A stretch of 64,000 bases of DNA from Panicum virgatum (Eukaryota > Streptophyta > Magnoliopsida > Poales > Poaceae). The notes below the pieces were generated by a model, which was given only the letters and a program-made list of their open reading frames with translations, searched no databases and had not been told where the DNA came from. The position numbers and the translations under genes were made by a program. Location of the stretch: assembly GCF_016808335.1 (NCBI RefSeq), contig NC_053153.1:19603033-19667032 (forward strand). The letters are read 5' to 3'. Numbering within the stretch: the stretch's first letter is position 1; each line of letters opens with the position of its first letter. Below are positions 48,801 through 58,002 of the stretch, one piece after another.

Positions 48801-49629
48801 GCATCTGGCAGCATGCTTGCATCAAATATGTTGCCTTCATTTGCATCACAATTTCTGATGGGTAGGCCTTCTATGCCTACTTCATTTTTCGGCACGCCTC
48901 TTCCACAAGTACAACTCTCATCTGCTCTTCCACAAAATATTTCTAATTCTCAGCCTTCTGTCTCCTCAGTACAACCACGGCCACCTCCACCCCCACCACC
49001 ACCTCAGCAGCCACATCCTTCTCAGACACTCCAACAACTTGGCGCTATGCAACTGCCACAGCAAGAACAGCCTCTATCATATCCACAGAGTGCTATCTTG
49101 CCGCAAGTTCCATTGCAGTTTCCTAACCAGCTACCCATTCCTCAGCTACAATTGTATCACCAGAGCCAGCAGGAATCTACGCAAGCTCTGAGGCAAGCTG
49201 GGGAACAATCACAACTTCAGAACCAGAATGTGCAAGGTGATAGTTTCTCTCAACAGCAGCAAGACTCAGGGATCAACTTAAACCAGTTCTTTTCATCTCC
49301 AGAAGCCATTCAGGTATATTTTTATTTGCGAAGCTACATTTAGTGAGAACTTAATTTCAAGGTGACTGAAGTCACAACTTTTACTTTTCAGAGTCTACTT
49401 AGCGATCGAGAGAAGCTCTGCCAACTTTTGGAGCAGAACCCAAAACTCATGCAAATGCTTCAGGTAAACCTGTGTGAACTGTCTGAATTAGGTATTTTTA
49501 AGTTTTATTAATGCATCTGCATTCAGTCATTGGTTATTTGCATGTGCACTGTTAATTCTCAAATTTGTGATGCCTGTTGTTGTGACTGTCTTTGCCATCT
49601 GCCACCAGGATCGCATAGGCCAGTTGTAG
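27893..49629 (+). CDS. VIR: VIRILIZER homologue, m6A methyltransferase complex scaffold
   Basis: Twenty-eight exons join in phase to 2212 residues: 27893-27967, 28854-28942, 30521-30644, 32843-33505, 33594-33965, 34066-34167, 34287-34469, 35672-35813, 35904-36085, 39899-39984, 40413-40461, 40540-40606, 40699-41180, 41262-41361, 41482-41615, 41733-41800, 41893-42112, 42411-42626, 42718-42870, 43966-44019, 44100-44311, 44401-44467, 45117-45433, 46761-46941, 47014-48417, 48510-49313, 49392-49463, 49609-49629. The N-terminus (MGRPEPVVLFAQTILHSQLD) and ATSPPSFALEVYVHCDGES mark the Virilizer N domain. The middle is a long helical-repeat region. Near 1590-1660 lie the strongly conserved DTFRQRKPNTSRPPSMHVDD and SGRPPSIHVDEFMARQRER, then a Pro/Gln-rich tail ending LCQLLEQNPKLMQML. 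VIR scaffolds MTA/MTB/FIP37/HAKAI, which methylate mRNA adenosines in the nucleus. Intron 9 (3.8 kb) holds a copia element; introns 19 and 23 hold a SINE and a LINE tail. Confidence 0.95.
28985..29078. repeat. 47-bp perfect tandem duplication in VIR intron 2
   Basis: The unit beginning CATCCTTGTATTTATTATC occurs twice without change (28985-29031 and 29032-29078). Just downstream, about 29150-29208, a second tandem of about 28 bp (GTAACTTATCG[A/T]AAGCAAGG) differs at one base. Both are recent local duplications, probably replication slippage or repair products. Confidence 0.85.
31600..31861 (+). mobile_element. LINE-derived 3' tail in VIR intron 3
   Basis: The right edge reads ACGCAGATCTCCTGCGTGTT then CAAGAAAAAAAA, almost the same as the end of the better-bounded LINE tail at 45753-45993. 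Upstream bases include a 13-G run (about 31729-31741). I could not find a convincing left TSD, so the 5' edge is a guess. Confidence 0.55.
32492..32509 (+). mobile_element. Micro-insertion TTCTCTC-A(10)-G with perfect 18-bp TSD
   Basis: An 18-bp insert (TTCTCTC followed by ten A and a G) lies between two identical copies of AAGAACTTGTCCCAAACT (32474-32491 and 32510-32527). The duplication is as long as the insert. It is a textbook target-primed insertion reduced to little more than a poly(A) tail, in VIR intron 3. Confidence 0.8.
36323..36541. repeat. 170-bp tandem duplication interrupted by the copia element
   Basis: The unit starting CTAATGGTCTTGTTATTAG at 36323 recurs at 36493, a period of 170 bp. 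The second copy runs to 36541, is cut by the copia insertion, and resumes at 39514 to about 39631. The two copies differ at only a few positions (for example GGATAC/GGGTAC and a short deletion). The duplication therefore preceded the retrotransposon. Confidence 0.85.
36542..36656 (+). repeat. Left LTR of the copia element
   Basis: The 115-bp LTR has TG...CA ends and contains TATTATATATAC, a TATA-like promoter core, near 36600. A duplicated TAGAGGCCCAT unit accounts for the 12 extra bases relative to the right LTR. Confidence 0.9.
37630..39149 (+). pseudogene. Copia reverse transcriptase/RNase H, frameshifted
   Basis: Translation shows the copia RT start (WRRAMEEEYAALLANQTWDL, then KWIWTHKRRADGTLERYKAR), QLDVKNAFLHGTL, LYGLKQAPRAWY and the catalytic YVDDIV, then RNase H (YTDADWAACPDTRRSTSGY, SSAEAEYRA) and the terminal ADIFTKGLP block. 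The reading frame shifts near 37870 and again near 38945, so no single product can be made. With integrase, protease and gag missing, the copy cannot move on its own. Confidence 0.9.
39225..39508 (+). repeat. Right LTR of the copia element, split by a MITE
   Basis: The LTR sequence starts TGTTGGAGTATATTGAGCCC, is interrupted after ATAGGTAT at 39272, and resumes at 39446 with a second copy of those 8 bases. It ends CTCCTACA at 39508. Confidence 0.9.
39273..39445. mobile_element. hAT-type MITE nested in the copia LTR, 8-bp TSD
   Basis: The 173-bp element starts CAGGGATTGC and ends GTATTCCCTG, giving a short CAGGGA/TCCCTG inverted terminus. The host LTR bases ATAGGTAT are duplicated exactly on both sides (39265-39272 and 39446-39453), the 8-bp target size of hAT transposons. 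Inside, GATAATC/GATTATC repeats recur about ten times, and near the right end TACCTTACCGTTGGTAAGGTA forms a perfect small hairpin. Confidence 0.88.
43364..43706 (-). mobile_element. tRNA-derived SINE in VIR intron 19
   Basis: The 343-bp element is flanked by a perfect 14-bp direct repeat GTCTGCATTGCTGA (43350-43363 and 43707-43720). On the minus strand it has a Pol III A box (TAGCCCGAGTGG, 43683-43694) and, about 40 bases further, a B box (GGTTCGAACCC, about 43640-43650), and ends in a T-run (A-run at 43364-43371 on the plus strand). Internal promoter, T-tail and variable-length TSD define a SINE; the T-rich 3' end recalls grass p-SINE/Au-type families. It is antisense to VIR. Confidence 0.85.
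45753..45993 (+). mobile_element. 5'-truncated LINE with 14-bp TSD
   Basis: A 241-bp insert sits between perfect copies of ACTTAGGATCATGA (45739-45752 and 45994-46007). The 3' end reads TATGCAGCTCTCCTGCGTGT then TCGAGAAAAAA, matching the tail at about 31861. It is non-coding 3' sequence only, in VIR intron 23, sense to the gene. Confidence 0.85.
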
Positions 49630-50570
49630 CCACTGTGGGCAGCGCTGTTGTGAAGCTGACATGTGACATCTAATGCTGGATCTATTGCTAAGGTGTTCTG
49701 TTTTTGGCTAGAGCTGTAGCTTAGTACCTAGAAGATGAGTACTGCTGCCTTGCTAGGCACGGAAATGTATGCCCATGTAGCCCATGTACATACATTATTC
49801 GTCTGTAATCCTGTGTAATATGTGAATATTTGTAACTTCAGTGCATGTCGTAATTTGTCGTTTGAAACGTTGATGCTGCTGATTAGCTGCTGCTAGTTTT
49901 GACGTTCCATTCTGCTAGTCATTCGTTGAGTACTTAATCGTTCAAAAAAAAATTTCGTTGAGTGCTTTGAGTGTACGTTCTTTGGTTGTACAGAAAGAGC
50001 CAAAAATTTGGATCCGCTAATTGCTTTGATAGCTGCTGGCCTGCTCGTATTAGTTGCGTTGCGGACCGGAATTCTTAAGCATACACACATATCGAGCACG
50101 AGCCGACGCCTGTATGTCCCGTGGTCTGCCTCGCGGTGTTGGACCATGCTGATGCCAAACCTAAGGGCAACTGCAATGCTAATAGCTACGTGGTCTGTTG
50201 ATGTGGATTTGTGCGATAAAATCAATTATTTTATATTATTGGATCTATATGTTTTTTTTCACATGTTGTTGAGCTATGTGAAATAGATCAGTTATTTATT
50301 GATCACTTGTGACTTTTTTCTCCTATTTTTTCTTATCACATTAGATCTAGCTAGTTAAATAGATAACTGTTGGGGGTGCTGTAAGTCCATACTATCTCCG
50401 TGCTATAAAGATTTTTGTTTATAAAATTTCAGACACATTACTGATTCTGTTACCCCCAATAATTATAGTTATTGTGATTGAAAACCGCACTATTTATTAT
50501 TTCCAAGATCTTTAATAAATGCGTATCTATTCAAGTATTTGATTGGCTTAATACATTTCTCTACATAATA

Positions 50571-50834
50571 CTCCTTCCGTTCCAAATTATGTCATTCCAA
50601 GAATTTTGGAAAGTCAAATCATCTCAAAGTTTGACTATGACTAAAATTATAGAGAGAAACACAAAGATTTTTTACATCAAATAGGTATACTATGAAAATA
50701 TAGCTAACAAAGAATTTAATTATACTTAATTGGTATCATGAATGTTATTATTTTGTTATATAAATTTGGTCAAATTTAAAAAACTTTGACTCTTCAAGAT
50801 TTTTGTAATGACTTATAATTTGGAACGGAGGGAG
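50571..50834. mobile_element. Stowaway-type MITE, 264 bp
   Basis: Starts CTCCTTCCGTTCCAAATTAT and ends TATAATTTGGAACGGAGGGAG, with TA on both sides (50569-50570 and 50835-50836). Inverted blocks CAAAGTTTGACTATG / AAACTTTGACTCTT continue inward. Confidence 0.88.
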
Positions 50835-51394
50835 TAGTGGATTGGTACTTGCTATTGCTTTAATTAGATGAATCTCGTTATAATCTACATGAACAATTTT
50901 TGTGGACAAATTTTAGAGGCTAAATGAAAGTTTTTGTGAGACGGGAGTAACTTTCTTCCAAACGACACAATATAGGTCCATTGCAATTTCAAAACATGTT
51001 TTATTTCGTTTTGCATGCCTGCTTTATTTAAATACACATAAACAACGTCGTAACCTTGCCACCCACATTTTTTTTTCAAAATGCTGTATCCCTAGGAGTT
51101 AGCTGGGAATTTGACTCCATGTATTGGGAGGGATTGAGTTGGAATTTTATTTTATTTCCCACTCCAATCCACATGGATTGGGAGGAAATAAGTTTATCCA
51201 AACAAAGCTTCAATCCCTACCAATTTAGGATTAACTGAGGACGGTTCGGGAAGGAGATCAATCGAACAATATCAAAACGAAAATTTGATCACTCAAATTG
51301 TAAACCATCGTATACATCTATAAACGAAGGCAGTTTATATGTTTCTTTAACAGTGACAGTAGTTGCGCCTTTTCCACGACCCGCAAAAAAAGTA

Positions 51395-51625
51395 CTCCCT
51401 CCGTTTCAAATTATAGGTCGTTTGACTTTTTCAATCTCAAATTTGACCACTCGTCTTATTCAAAAATTTGTGCAAAACATCACTTCTCTTGTTGTGGCTT
51501 TTATTAATACAAGTTTTTGAAGAATGGTTTAAATTTGACTATATTTGTATAAATTTTTTGAATAAAACGAGTGGTCAAATTTAATATCAAAAAGTCAAAC
51601 GACCTATGATTTGGGACGGAGGGAG
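51395..51625. mobile_element. Stowaway-type MITE, 231 bp
   Basis: Starts CTCCCTCCGTTTCAAATTAT and ends TTTGGGACGGAGGGAG, flanked by TA (51393-51394 and 51626-51627). The arms AGGTCGTTTGACTTTTT / AAAAAGTCAAACGACCT pair almost completely. It ends only about 70 bp from the LEA_2 stop codon, so it may supply that gene's 3' UTR. Confidence 0.9.
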
Positions 51626-51698
51626 TAAGTGTTTATGGGCATGGCTCGCGCCGCCAGTCGAAGACTCTGCCTGCCAAGCAGCCGGCCGGCGGATCCGA

Positions 51699-52337
51699 TC
51701 AGAGCTTGGTGTGGTCGTGGCACACCTGGCTCCGGACCTTCATCTCCGGGACGCCGAAGATGACGTGGCAGTCTGAGTAGGCCACGGCGCGCAGCTTGAG
51801 CACCCCGCCCAAGAGCCCAACCTTCCCGGGCACCCTCGCGTTGGCGTCCAGCGGCACCGCGCCGGCGCCCAGGTCCCGGGCCAGCTGCGCCAGCAGCTCG
51901 GCGCCGAAGCTGGCGGAGAGCACCGTCATCTCCAGCTCCATGGTGCCGTCGCCCCTGCTGGGGAGGTGCCCGGGGTCGATGCCGGCGACGCCCACCCGGA
52001 CGCCCCGGTACCAGAGCTCGGCGCTCCCGGACTCGTACGAGAAGGACGCACGGTTGGGGTTGTGCACGTCCACGGTGAGCAGCATGGTGAGGTTGAACTG
52101 GAGGTCCGGGCCCGGCGTGAAGCCGATGACCCGCGAGGAGACGAGCCGCGTGGTCGGGTCGCGCACGCGGAGCGCCGTGAGGAAGAGGACCAGCAGCGTG
52201 ACGGCCAGGAGCGCGGCCGCGCCCAGGGACACGAGGAGGCAGACGCAGCAGCAGCGCCTGCGCCGGTGCCGGCGGCGCTGGAGCTTGTCGTCGGCGGCGT
52301 GGGTGGGAAGAATGGTGGCGGCGGCGTTCGAGTCCAT
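51699..52337 (-). CDS. LEA_2 / NHL-like single-pass membrane protein
   Basis: A single-exon gene of 212 residues. A basic cytoplasmic head (RRRHRRRRCCC, about 21-31) is followed by one hydrophobic helix (about 32-57, VCLLVSLGAAALLAVTLLVL) and a lumenal or extracellular LEA_2 (water-stress and hypersensitive response) domain with the family-typical LTVDVHNPNRASFSYESG and an Arg-Gly-Val strand. This is the layout of NDR1/HIN1-like (NHL) and LEA-14-type proteins, linked to defence and drought responses. No specific orthologue is recognised. The coding region is very GC-rich. TATATATA near 52542-52551, about 200 bp upstream, could be its TATA box. Confidence 0.88.
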   Translation of the reverse strand: MDSNAAATILPTHAADDKLQRRRHRRRRCCCVCLLVSLGAAALLAVTLLVLFLTALRVRDPTTRLVSSRVIGFTPGPDLQFNLTMLLTVDVHNPNRASFSYESGSAELWYRGVRVGVAGIDPGHLPSRGDGTMELEMTVLSASFGAELLAQLARDLGAGAVPLDANARVPGKVGLLGGVLKLRAVAYSDCHVIFGVPEMKVRSQVCHDHTKL

Positions 52338-53878
52338 CGGAACGTGATTACGTGATCGCCGGCCGGTGGCGCATTGGATTGGATGCCGGGGACAGGCGAG
52401 TTTTAACGGGGAGGTTGGGTGGTTTCGCGGTGCACGCAGCCGAGTATTTTAGAACTGGTAACCGGCCGGTAACGGAAGAAACCGCACGGCCATTTGGCAA
52501 GGAGGCAATGGCCTAGTGGTCGTTTGGAGCAGCGTGTGTGTACATATATATTGCCGTGGCGTCTGGTTTGCATCGTTTCGTCGGTAGACTGTTGCTCGTT
52601 CGTGTTAGAAAAGGTATATTTTTTCTAGCTGCTAACGTGCCGTAACGTGGCATCAGTGAAACAACTCAAGCTGAAAACTGGAAAATTCTTGATAATCGGC
52701 TGAATGCCTGAATGTCCTCTGCTCTATCTAGCAAGTGAACTGATGATGTGCACTCAAACTGCCGGAGCTGAGTAGCTGACTGAATGACTTCCAAATGCTA
52801 GCTAAGCTCTGGATACGCTACCGATTAGAGCCACTCAAGCTGACCATCTTTCCTAATTCGCTTTCCTGTAATTCAGCTTCAAAGGATTGAGATATGCAAA
52901 AGTGCAAATCTGACATCTAGTACCTTTTCCTTGTAAATTTTGTCTAAACCACCTTTACTTCTCTCCTCTCTAAAAGAAAGGGGGTATAACCCGCTCTCCC
53001 CTTTCCTCCTTTTCCCCTCGATTTCATTTATTACCTGAGAAATCACAGACAAGGGGCCATTTCACAATTCCACCAAGAAGGGTGGTACAGTAAATACTTC
53101 CCTTGCAAGTCAGATTCATTTATTTTGCTGGATATCACGGATTTTGCAGTGTAGTTTCTGATATACAAGACGCTTAGAATATTTAATGGAATTACAAACA
53201 AAACAAGCTTGATCCACACATCAAATCCAGTAAAATAATAATAAAAACATTCTGATGCTAAACACCCATAGCTTTTACAAAATATGGTAGAATCAGCTCA
53301 CCCCTAAAATCCACAAACATAGGTTATGCAGAACAGGGAAACAGCAGCCGTAGCACATAGGCACCTTGCCATCCTTCGTTTCCACTTTCTGGTGGCAATC
53401 AAGTCCATATCAACTCAAGTAGGTTTGTGATCATGCCATCATGGTACAGATCAGCGATTACCTTAACTTGCCTCATTTACATGGACTAACATTTCCAGCT
53501 TTTTTTATGGAAACTCAACAGAGAATCGGTAGGTTACTAAAAAAACAGAGAATTGGTAGAGATGCGACCAAGTTTACAGAGTTCTTAGCATATAGCCTTC
53601 CTCTTTTTCATTGTGGTGGGGAAAAAACATCAACGCCATGAACCAAAAGAAATGCTTCCTTCAGTGTATTTCCCAGTCCAATTCCGGGACAAGTGCAGAG
53701 TACCTGGAATAGCAAGAAAAACCCGCAACATATATTACTAGTCTACTGGCAGAGACAAAAGCCTAGCAGATGACATCTTCTACAAAATACAGACAGTGAA
53801 ATAAAACAGAGCAAAACTAACAGAAAGAAGGTTAACTCTTGAGATAAGATTTCATGTTCATATAGTAGTACCTTCATA
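52338..53878. other. LEA_2 promoter and BAC1 3' region
   Basis: 52338-52620 is the LEA_2 upstream region with GC-rich and TATA-like parts. 52620-53400 holds no recognisable gene. 53400-53878 is the probable 3' UTR of BAC1. A micro-insertion lies at 53533-53544. Confidence 0.45.
53533..53544 (+). mobile_element. 12-bp micro-insertion GTTACTAAAAAA with 15-bp TSD
   Basis: The twelve bases lie between ACAGAGAATCGGTAG (53518-53532) and ACAGAGAATTGGTAG (53545-53559), which differ at one position. The insert is shorter than its duplication and ends in an A-run. Confidence 0.55.
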
Positions 53879-56800
53879 CTATACTCGCTTTATACCAAGA
53901 ATCTTAGCACTGTACTCCCAGGCAACAATTGCCGCTGCATTGGCAGGGAAAGCTCTTGTTAGTGTCGGTCCAAGGCCAGCATAACAGCCACCCATCCCAG
54001 CTCTCTTATAAACCTGTCACATTTCAACCGTGTAGGTTGTGCCTGCCACCATCAGGACAAGACACTAGCTAATTAAAGCGCAACATTGTGAAGCTAAGAA
54101 CACTACCATGCTTAAAATTCGAAAGGGGTTTCGGCTCAAATGAGGGTCCGGATTGGTCTGTATGATAGTTTTTGCAACATCCAGAGGTAGGGTAGCTGTC
54201 CAGAACTACAGATAGGAAATACTCGTCACAATGAGGGTGTAAAAAGGTGCATTACAAAGAATTTAAACAATTACAAAATACTTACTGCCATTCCACTAAT
54301 GCCACCACTCATGACCCCTATCCCAATATCTTTTGCCAGAATAAAATGACTGCTACTGGAAAACCTAGGAGAATCCAAATATTTGTGCATCCAGTATCGG
54401 CTGTACTCATAAGTGCAAAAAAAGACAGCATTGCCAATTGCCTCTCTGAACAACGTTGCCAGACCACCACGGAACAAACCCCTAAGCTGCAACACAACAA
54501 CAGATAATTAGTCTGGCAACAGTTAAGCTACCAAATAGAAGCAGGAGGCAAGTTAATCTCACCCCATCACTTTCCAATGTTTTCACAGCACAATCTAGAG
54601 GGCTGGAGTACCTAGCACCATGCATTACATCCTTCCCTTGAACTTGCATTCTGCACTGAACAAGGTCTTGACATCACATCATTAAATGCCACCTGAACCA
54701 TCCTAAGTCCTTGCATCAATTAGGGAAAAGAGGGAATTTAGACGCAACACTGACCTTGGTCAACTCAGTCGGAGTGAGGATGCAGCTAATCAGGGCCCCA
54801 CTAGATGCAGCAGAAGGAATGATTACCTGTAGATGTGGCCTACCATCCTCATAGTTTCCCTGAAAGAAACAATTTAAGAAAGCTATACTAAAACTAATGC
54901 TAGGGCTTGAATCAAGGTTTGCAAATTGCAATCTTCCTGCTTGCTCACAGTTATATGCTTAATTCTTTTAGTCGGAAAGATCATCTAAATACCTGTAATA
55001 ATTGTTTGGCTTGGGAATATGTGCCGAAGAAAAGAGAGCTTTCAACTGCTATACCAATAAATGAAGATGATGCACCTTTGTACAACCCTCTAATCTGCAA
55101 GAGAAAATAGCCAGCAATGAACTACAGTTAGTGGATGAACAAACCTTATAAAATTCTATCCTTTCAAAATGTTATGATAATGTATACCAATCCTAAATTT
55201 AACAACTGCAGGTTCTAATACTGGGACTAACATGAACTCCAAGGAAAAACAGCAATGGCAAATTTGATCCCTTGTCTTTAAGTAGAAGGATGATGACACA
55301 AAACCAAGCAATATTAAAGAAGAGGGGGCTTACTCCTTCCTCAAGCAGTATTCTACTAGTGCAGTGGAACGCATTCTTGTACACCTTTCCATAAGCTGTG
55401 GTATTGTGAGCTTGCAATTTGACCTATCAGTGAACAAAGAAATCTTTACTGGCATGGACCAGATTAACAAGAAAATCTTAAATTGACATGAACCAAATTT
55501 ATATTAATGATAGTCATATATTCCATCCAGATTAAGAGCTTTGGCTGGTAGCTTGTACAGGCTATTTTGTGCATTGTATTACACTGGTATAACAAGGAAT
55601 TGTTCAACAGGCACAGACTTAAGAAACAAAATCCATCATCAGATGTTAATTTTTTTAGTATCAGCCTCACACAATATCACAGCCAGCAGGCTTTCCCAAT
55701 GTACTACAAATTTGTGTTTATGGAATCATCGTACAATGCCACAAATGCCTCGAAATGTGGACCATCAAGGTCAAATAGGGCTTTCTATGGTGTGATGCCT
55801 TGTTTTGTGGCAAATCCTTAATCAAGGGTAAATCCCATCTAAATAAGACCAGACAGAGACCATAGACCAGAATAAATAGAATTTTTGAGACAAAGATTCA
55901 ATATTCTGGCACCATTTAAGTGGGTAGGCACCACTGTTCATAGAAGCATGGTACCTAACATATCGATCTAAGTTCCTATCTAAAGGTAGCACTGCTTACA
56001 ATCTCCTAGAGATAACATTATGATGTAAAGATATTGCCTTACTAGTTACTAACCAAAAACCTAAACAGTCCTAAGCATAGTCAACTGGCCCTAGTATTGC
56101 AGGTGCCCCTAGCTCCTACTGCTCTTCTGTCCATGATCTGCATGGGCCCTAAAGAGCAGCACACATTTGCTAAAATGTTGTACTGACTACTGACAAACCA
56201 TAACATGCACATTATGCAGATTATGCAAGTTGAAGTTAGCTTAATCAAACAACTGATAAAGGGCGAATGCAGCACTATCGAGAATCTCGACCGCCATATA
56301 TAAGGTCATCGCAAACCACCCCTCCCACTAACCATGACACCTCATGGAAGAAACAACAGTGGAAGAGCTGCCAAAAAGTGAGCCACATGCAACCCATGCT
56401 ATCCCCATTCCAGTAGCACGTTGTTACTAACCAGCAAACATGGGTGGATGTAGAAGAGCTTAATGATGACGTTACGGGGTGGAAGTTGGTGTTAGAGTAT
56501 ATCAGTAAAGTTGCTCTAATATACCGTGATCTGAATCTTGCAGCAATGTATTGAGTAGATTGCAATGGATAACTATTCGAATGAAGTAATTGATGTAGAG
56601 TCTCTACTTTGGAAGAACAACTTTACTCCATCGGAGGGGGGAAAAAATCTATAACGCCACGGTTGGATACCTATCTGATGAATGAAACCTTGCAAGCATT
56701 TCATCAAACAGCTACTGTAGCCTGTGGGACTTAGGCATCGCAAGAAACAGGCAGGTGGTTGACAAAGAGCACGACAAAAATTTGCAGGGAACGACGCATA

Positions 56801-56940
56801 CGAAGGAAATAACGGAAACAATGAGATGAGAGAAAGAAATACACCTTGACGGTGTCGAACGGGTGGCCCACTACGACCTGGGCGATGCCGGCGACGGATC
56901 CGGCGACGTATTCCTTGGCAGCGTCGCCCGCACCGGCCAT
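53879..56940 (-). CDS. BAC1: Mitochondrial basic amino acid (arginine) carrier BAC1
   Basis: Eight minus-strand exons (56940-56845, 55423-55334, 55094-54993, 54859-54755, 54655-54563, 54486-54286, 54205-54107, 54013-53879) join in phase to 306 residues, the usual carrier size. The three repeats carry the mitochondrial carrier signature Px[D/E]xx[K/R]: PFDTVK (27-32), PTELTK (126-131) and PLDVAK (236-241). GLYKGASSSFIGIAVESS, KCRMQVQG, GLFRGGLATLFREAIGNAVF and the end GCYAGLGPTLTRAFPANAAA match plant BAC1. BAC carriers exchange arginine, ornithine, lysine and histidine across the inner mitochondrial membrane, feeding mitochondrial arginase. Paralogue (BAC1 rather than BAC2) is chosen by resemblance. 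Three micro-insertions lie 170-410 bp upstream. Confidence 0.93.
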
Positions 56941-57108
56941 CTAAAGGATAGGGTGCGGGAGTAGCTACTCGTACTAAGGGAACAGGGGGATGCAGAAATG
57001 TGAGCGAATGGGACGATCGCCGGCGGCCGGGCAGCGCCGCCGCCGCCGTGTCGCAGCGAATGCGGAGAAGGGAAAAGGAAGGAGGCACCACTAACTACCG
57101 AGTGGACT

Positions 57109-57135
57109 TCCCTCAAAAAAAAAAAAAAAAAAAAA
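57109..57135 (+). mobile_element. Micro-insertion TCCCTC-A(21) with perfect 16-bp TSD
   Basis: TCCCTC followed by 21 A lies between identical copies of AACTACCGAGTGGACT (57093-57108 and 57136-57151). It sits about 170 bp upstream of the BAC1 start codon, in its probable 5' leader or core promoter. Confidence 0.85.
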
Positions 57136-57246
57136 ACTACCGAGTGGACTCGGTGGGTCCCAGGCCCCAGGGACCTCAACCGGCAGCGCATCAAACATGG
57201 GCCGAGTCAGATGGGCGTTGTTTACTTGCGGCCTGGCCTATTTGCT

Positions 57247-57264
57247 TTTTTTTTTTGAACTCTG
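57247..57264 (-). mobile_element. Micro-insertion, T-run plus GAACTCTG, with 12-bp TSD-like repeat
   Basis: Eighteen bases (ten T followed by GAACTCTG) separate GGCCTATTTGCT (57235-57246) and GGCCTCTTTGCT (57265-57276), which match at 11 of 12 positions. On the minus strand the insert ends in an A-run preceded by GAGTTC. Confidence 0.5.
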
Positions 57265-57331
57265 GGCCTCTTTGCTTCACCACCACGTCGAATAAATGAA
57301 TACAAAAAAAAAACTTGCAGCAGTAGTAACA

Positions 57332-57349
57332 ATTTTTTTTTGCGAGGAA
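57332..57349 (-). mobile_element. Micro-insertion TTCCTCGC-A(9) (minus) with perfect 15-bp TSD
   Basis: Eighteen bases, reading TTCCTCGC then A(9) and T on the minus strand, lie between identical copies of GCAGCAGTAGTAACA (57317-57331 and 57350-57364). The Y-CCTC...A(n) layout resembles the inserts at 57109 and 32492. Confidence 0.8.
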
Positions 57350-58002
57350 GCAGCAGTAGTAACATGAATGAATATGTATGCTCGTGCACATAGCAGGTCA
57401 TGTTAAAAAGGACTGGATTTTAGGGTTTGTATTATTTGTATGTCATATATTCCTTCCGAGGGTGCTATTGTATGAAACATCTTCCTCCCGAGGGTGTCAC
57501 TAGATAAAGATTCAATTTTCAAAAGTGACTTTGGATCACAGCTTGTTTCGGGAACAGAGCACGCAAGCCATTTGTATGAAATACTACAGTGTTTCTCCAG
57601 GTTCATGGATCTTCAGTACACTGTCGTAAATTACCTAATCGAACCATTGAAACACTTCGGTTTTCTATCAAAAAGAATGTTTACCTTCTCCATTCGGAGG
57701 GGCGGTCATGACTATATTAGGTATGTAGTTGATCTGTACAAAAGAATTTGTTGGCCTTGCTGGCTCACACAAAACTAACTTATACTACATCCTTTGTTTC
57801 TGAGAAAATGGTAATTTAAGATCACTGATCGCGCCCCTAACATATTTTTTGTGTGTGTTTTTCTTAGAACTAAACCGGGTCACTGCCTCAAGGTATAACC
57901 CGTACATGGAGGCTGACTGGCTGGCATAGAGCTACAAATACCGGCTACGCCATCGTCATGGCCATCAGCTCTCTCTTTTGCTTCCAGCATCGTTCTGGGG
58001 CA

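Larger units (their letters stand above)
49630..51698. other. Convergent intergenic region VIR / LEA_2 gene with two Stowaway-type MITEs
   Basis: About 49630-49860 is VIR 3' UTR. The rest is AT-rich with two MITEs listed separately (50571-50834 and 51395-51625). About 51090-51240 holds a further imperfect inverted area around ACTCCAATCCACATGGATTGG. No gene is recognised. Confidence 0.55.
56941..58002. promoter_or_regulatory. BAC1 upstream region and ATG9 3' region with three micro-insertions
   Basis: About 56941-57060 is BAC1 leader, GC-rich. Three short A- or T-run insertions with duplicated flanks follow (57109-57135, 57247-57264, 57332-57349). 57400-58002 should include the ATG9 3' UTR; I recognise no gene in it. 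Confidence 0.45.
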
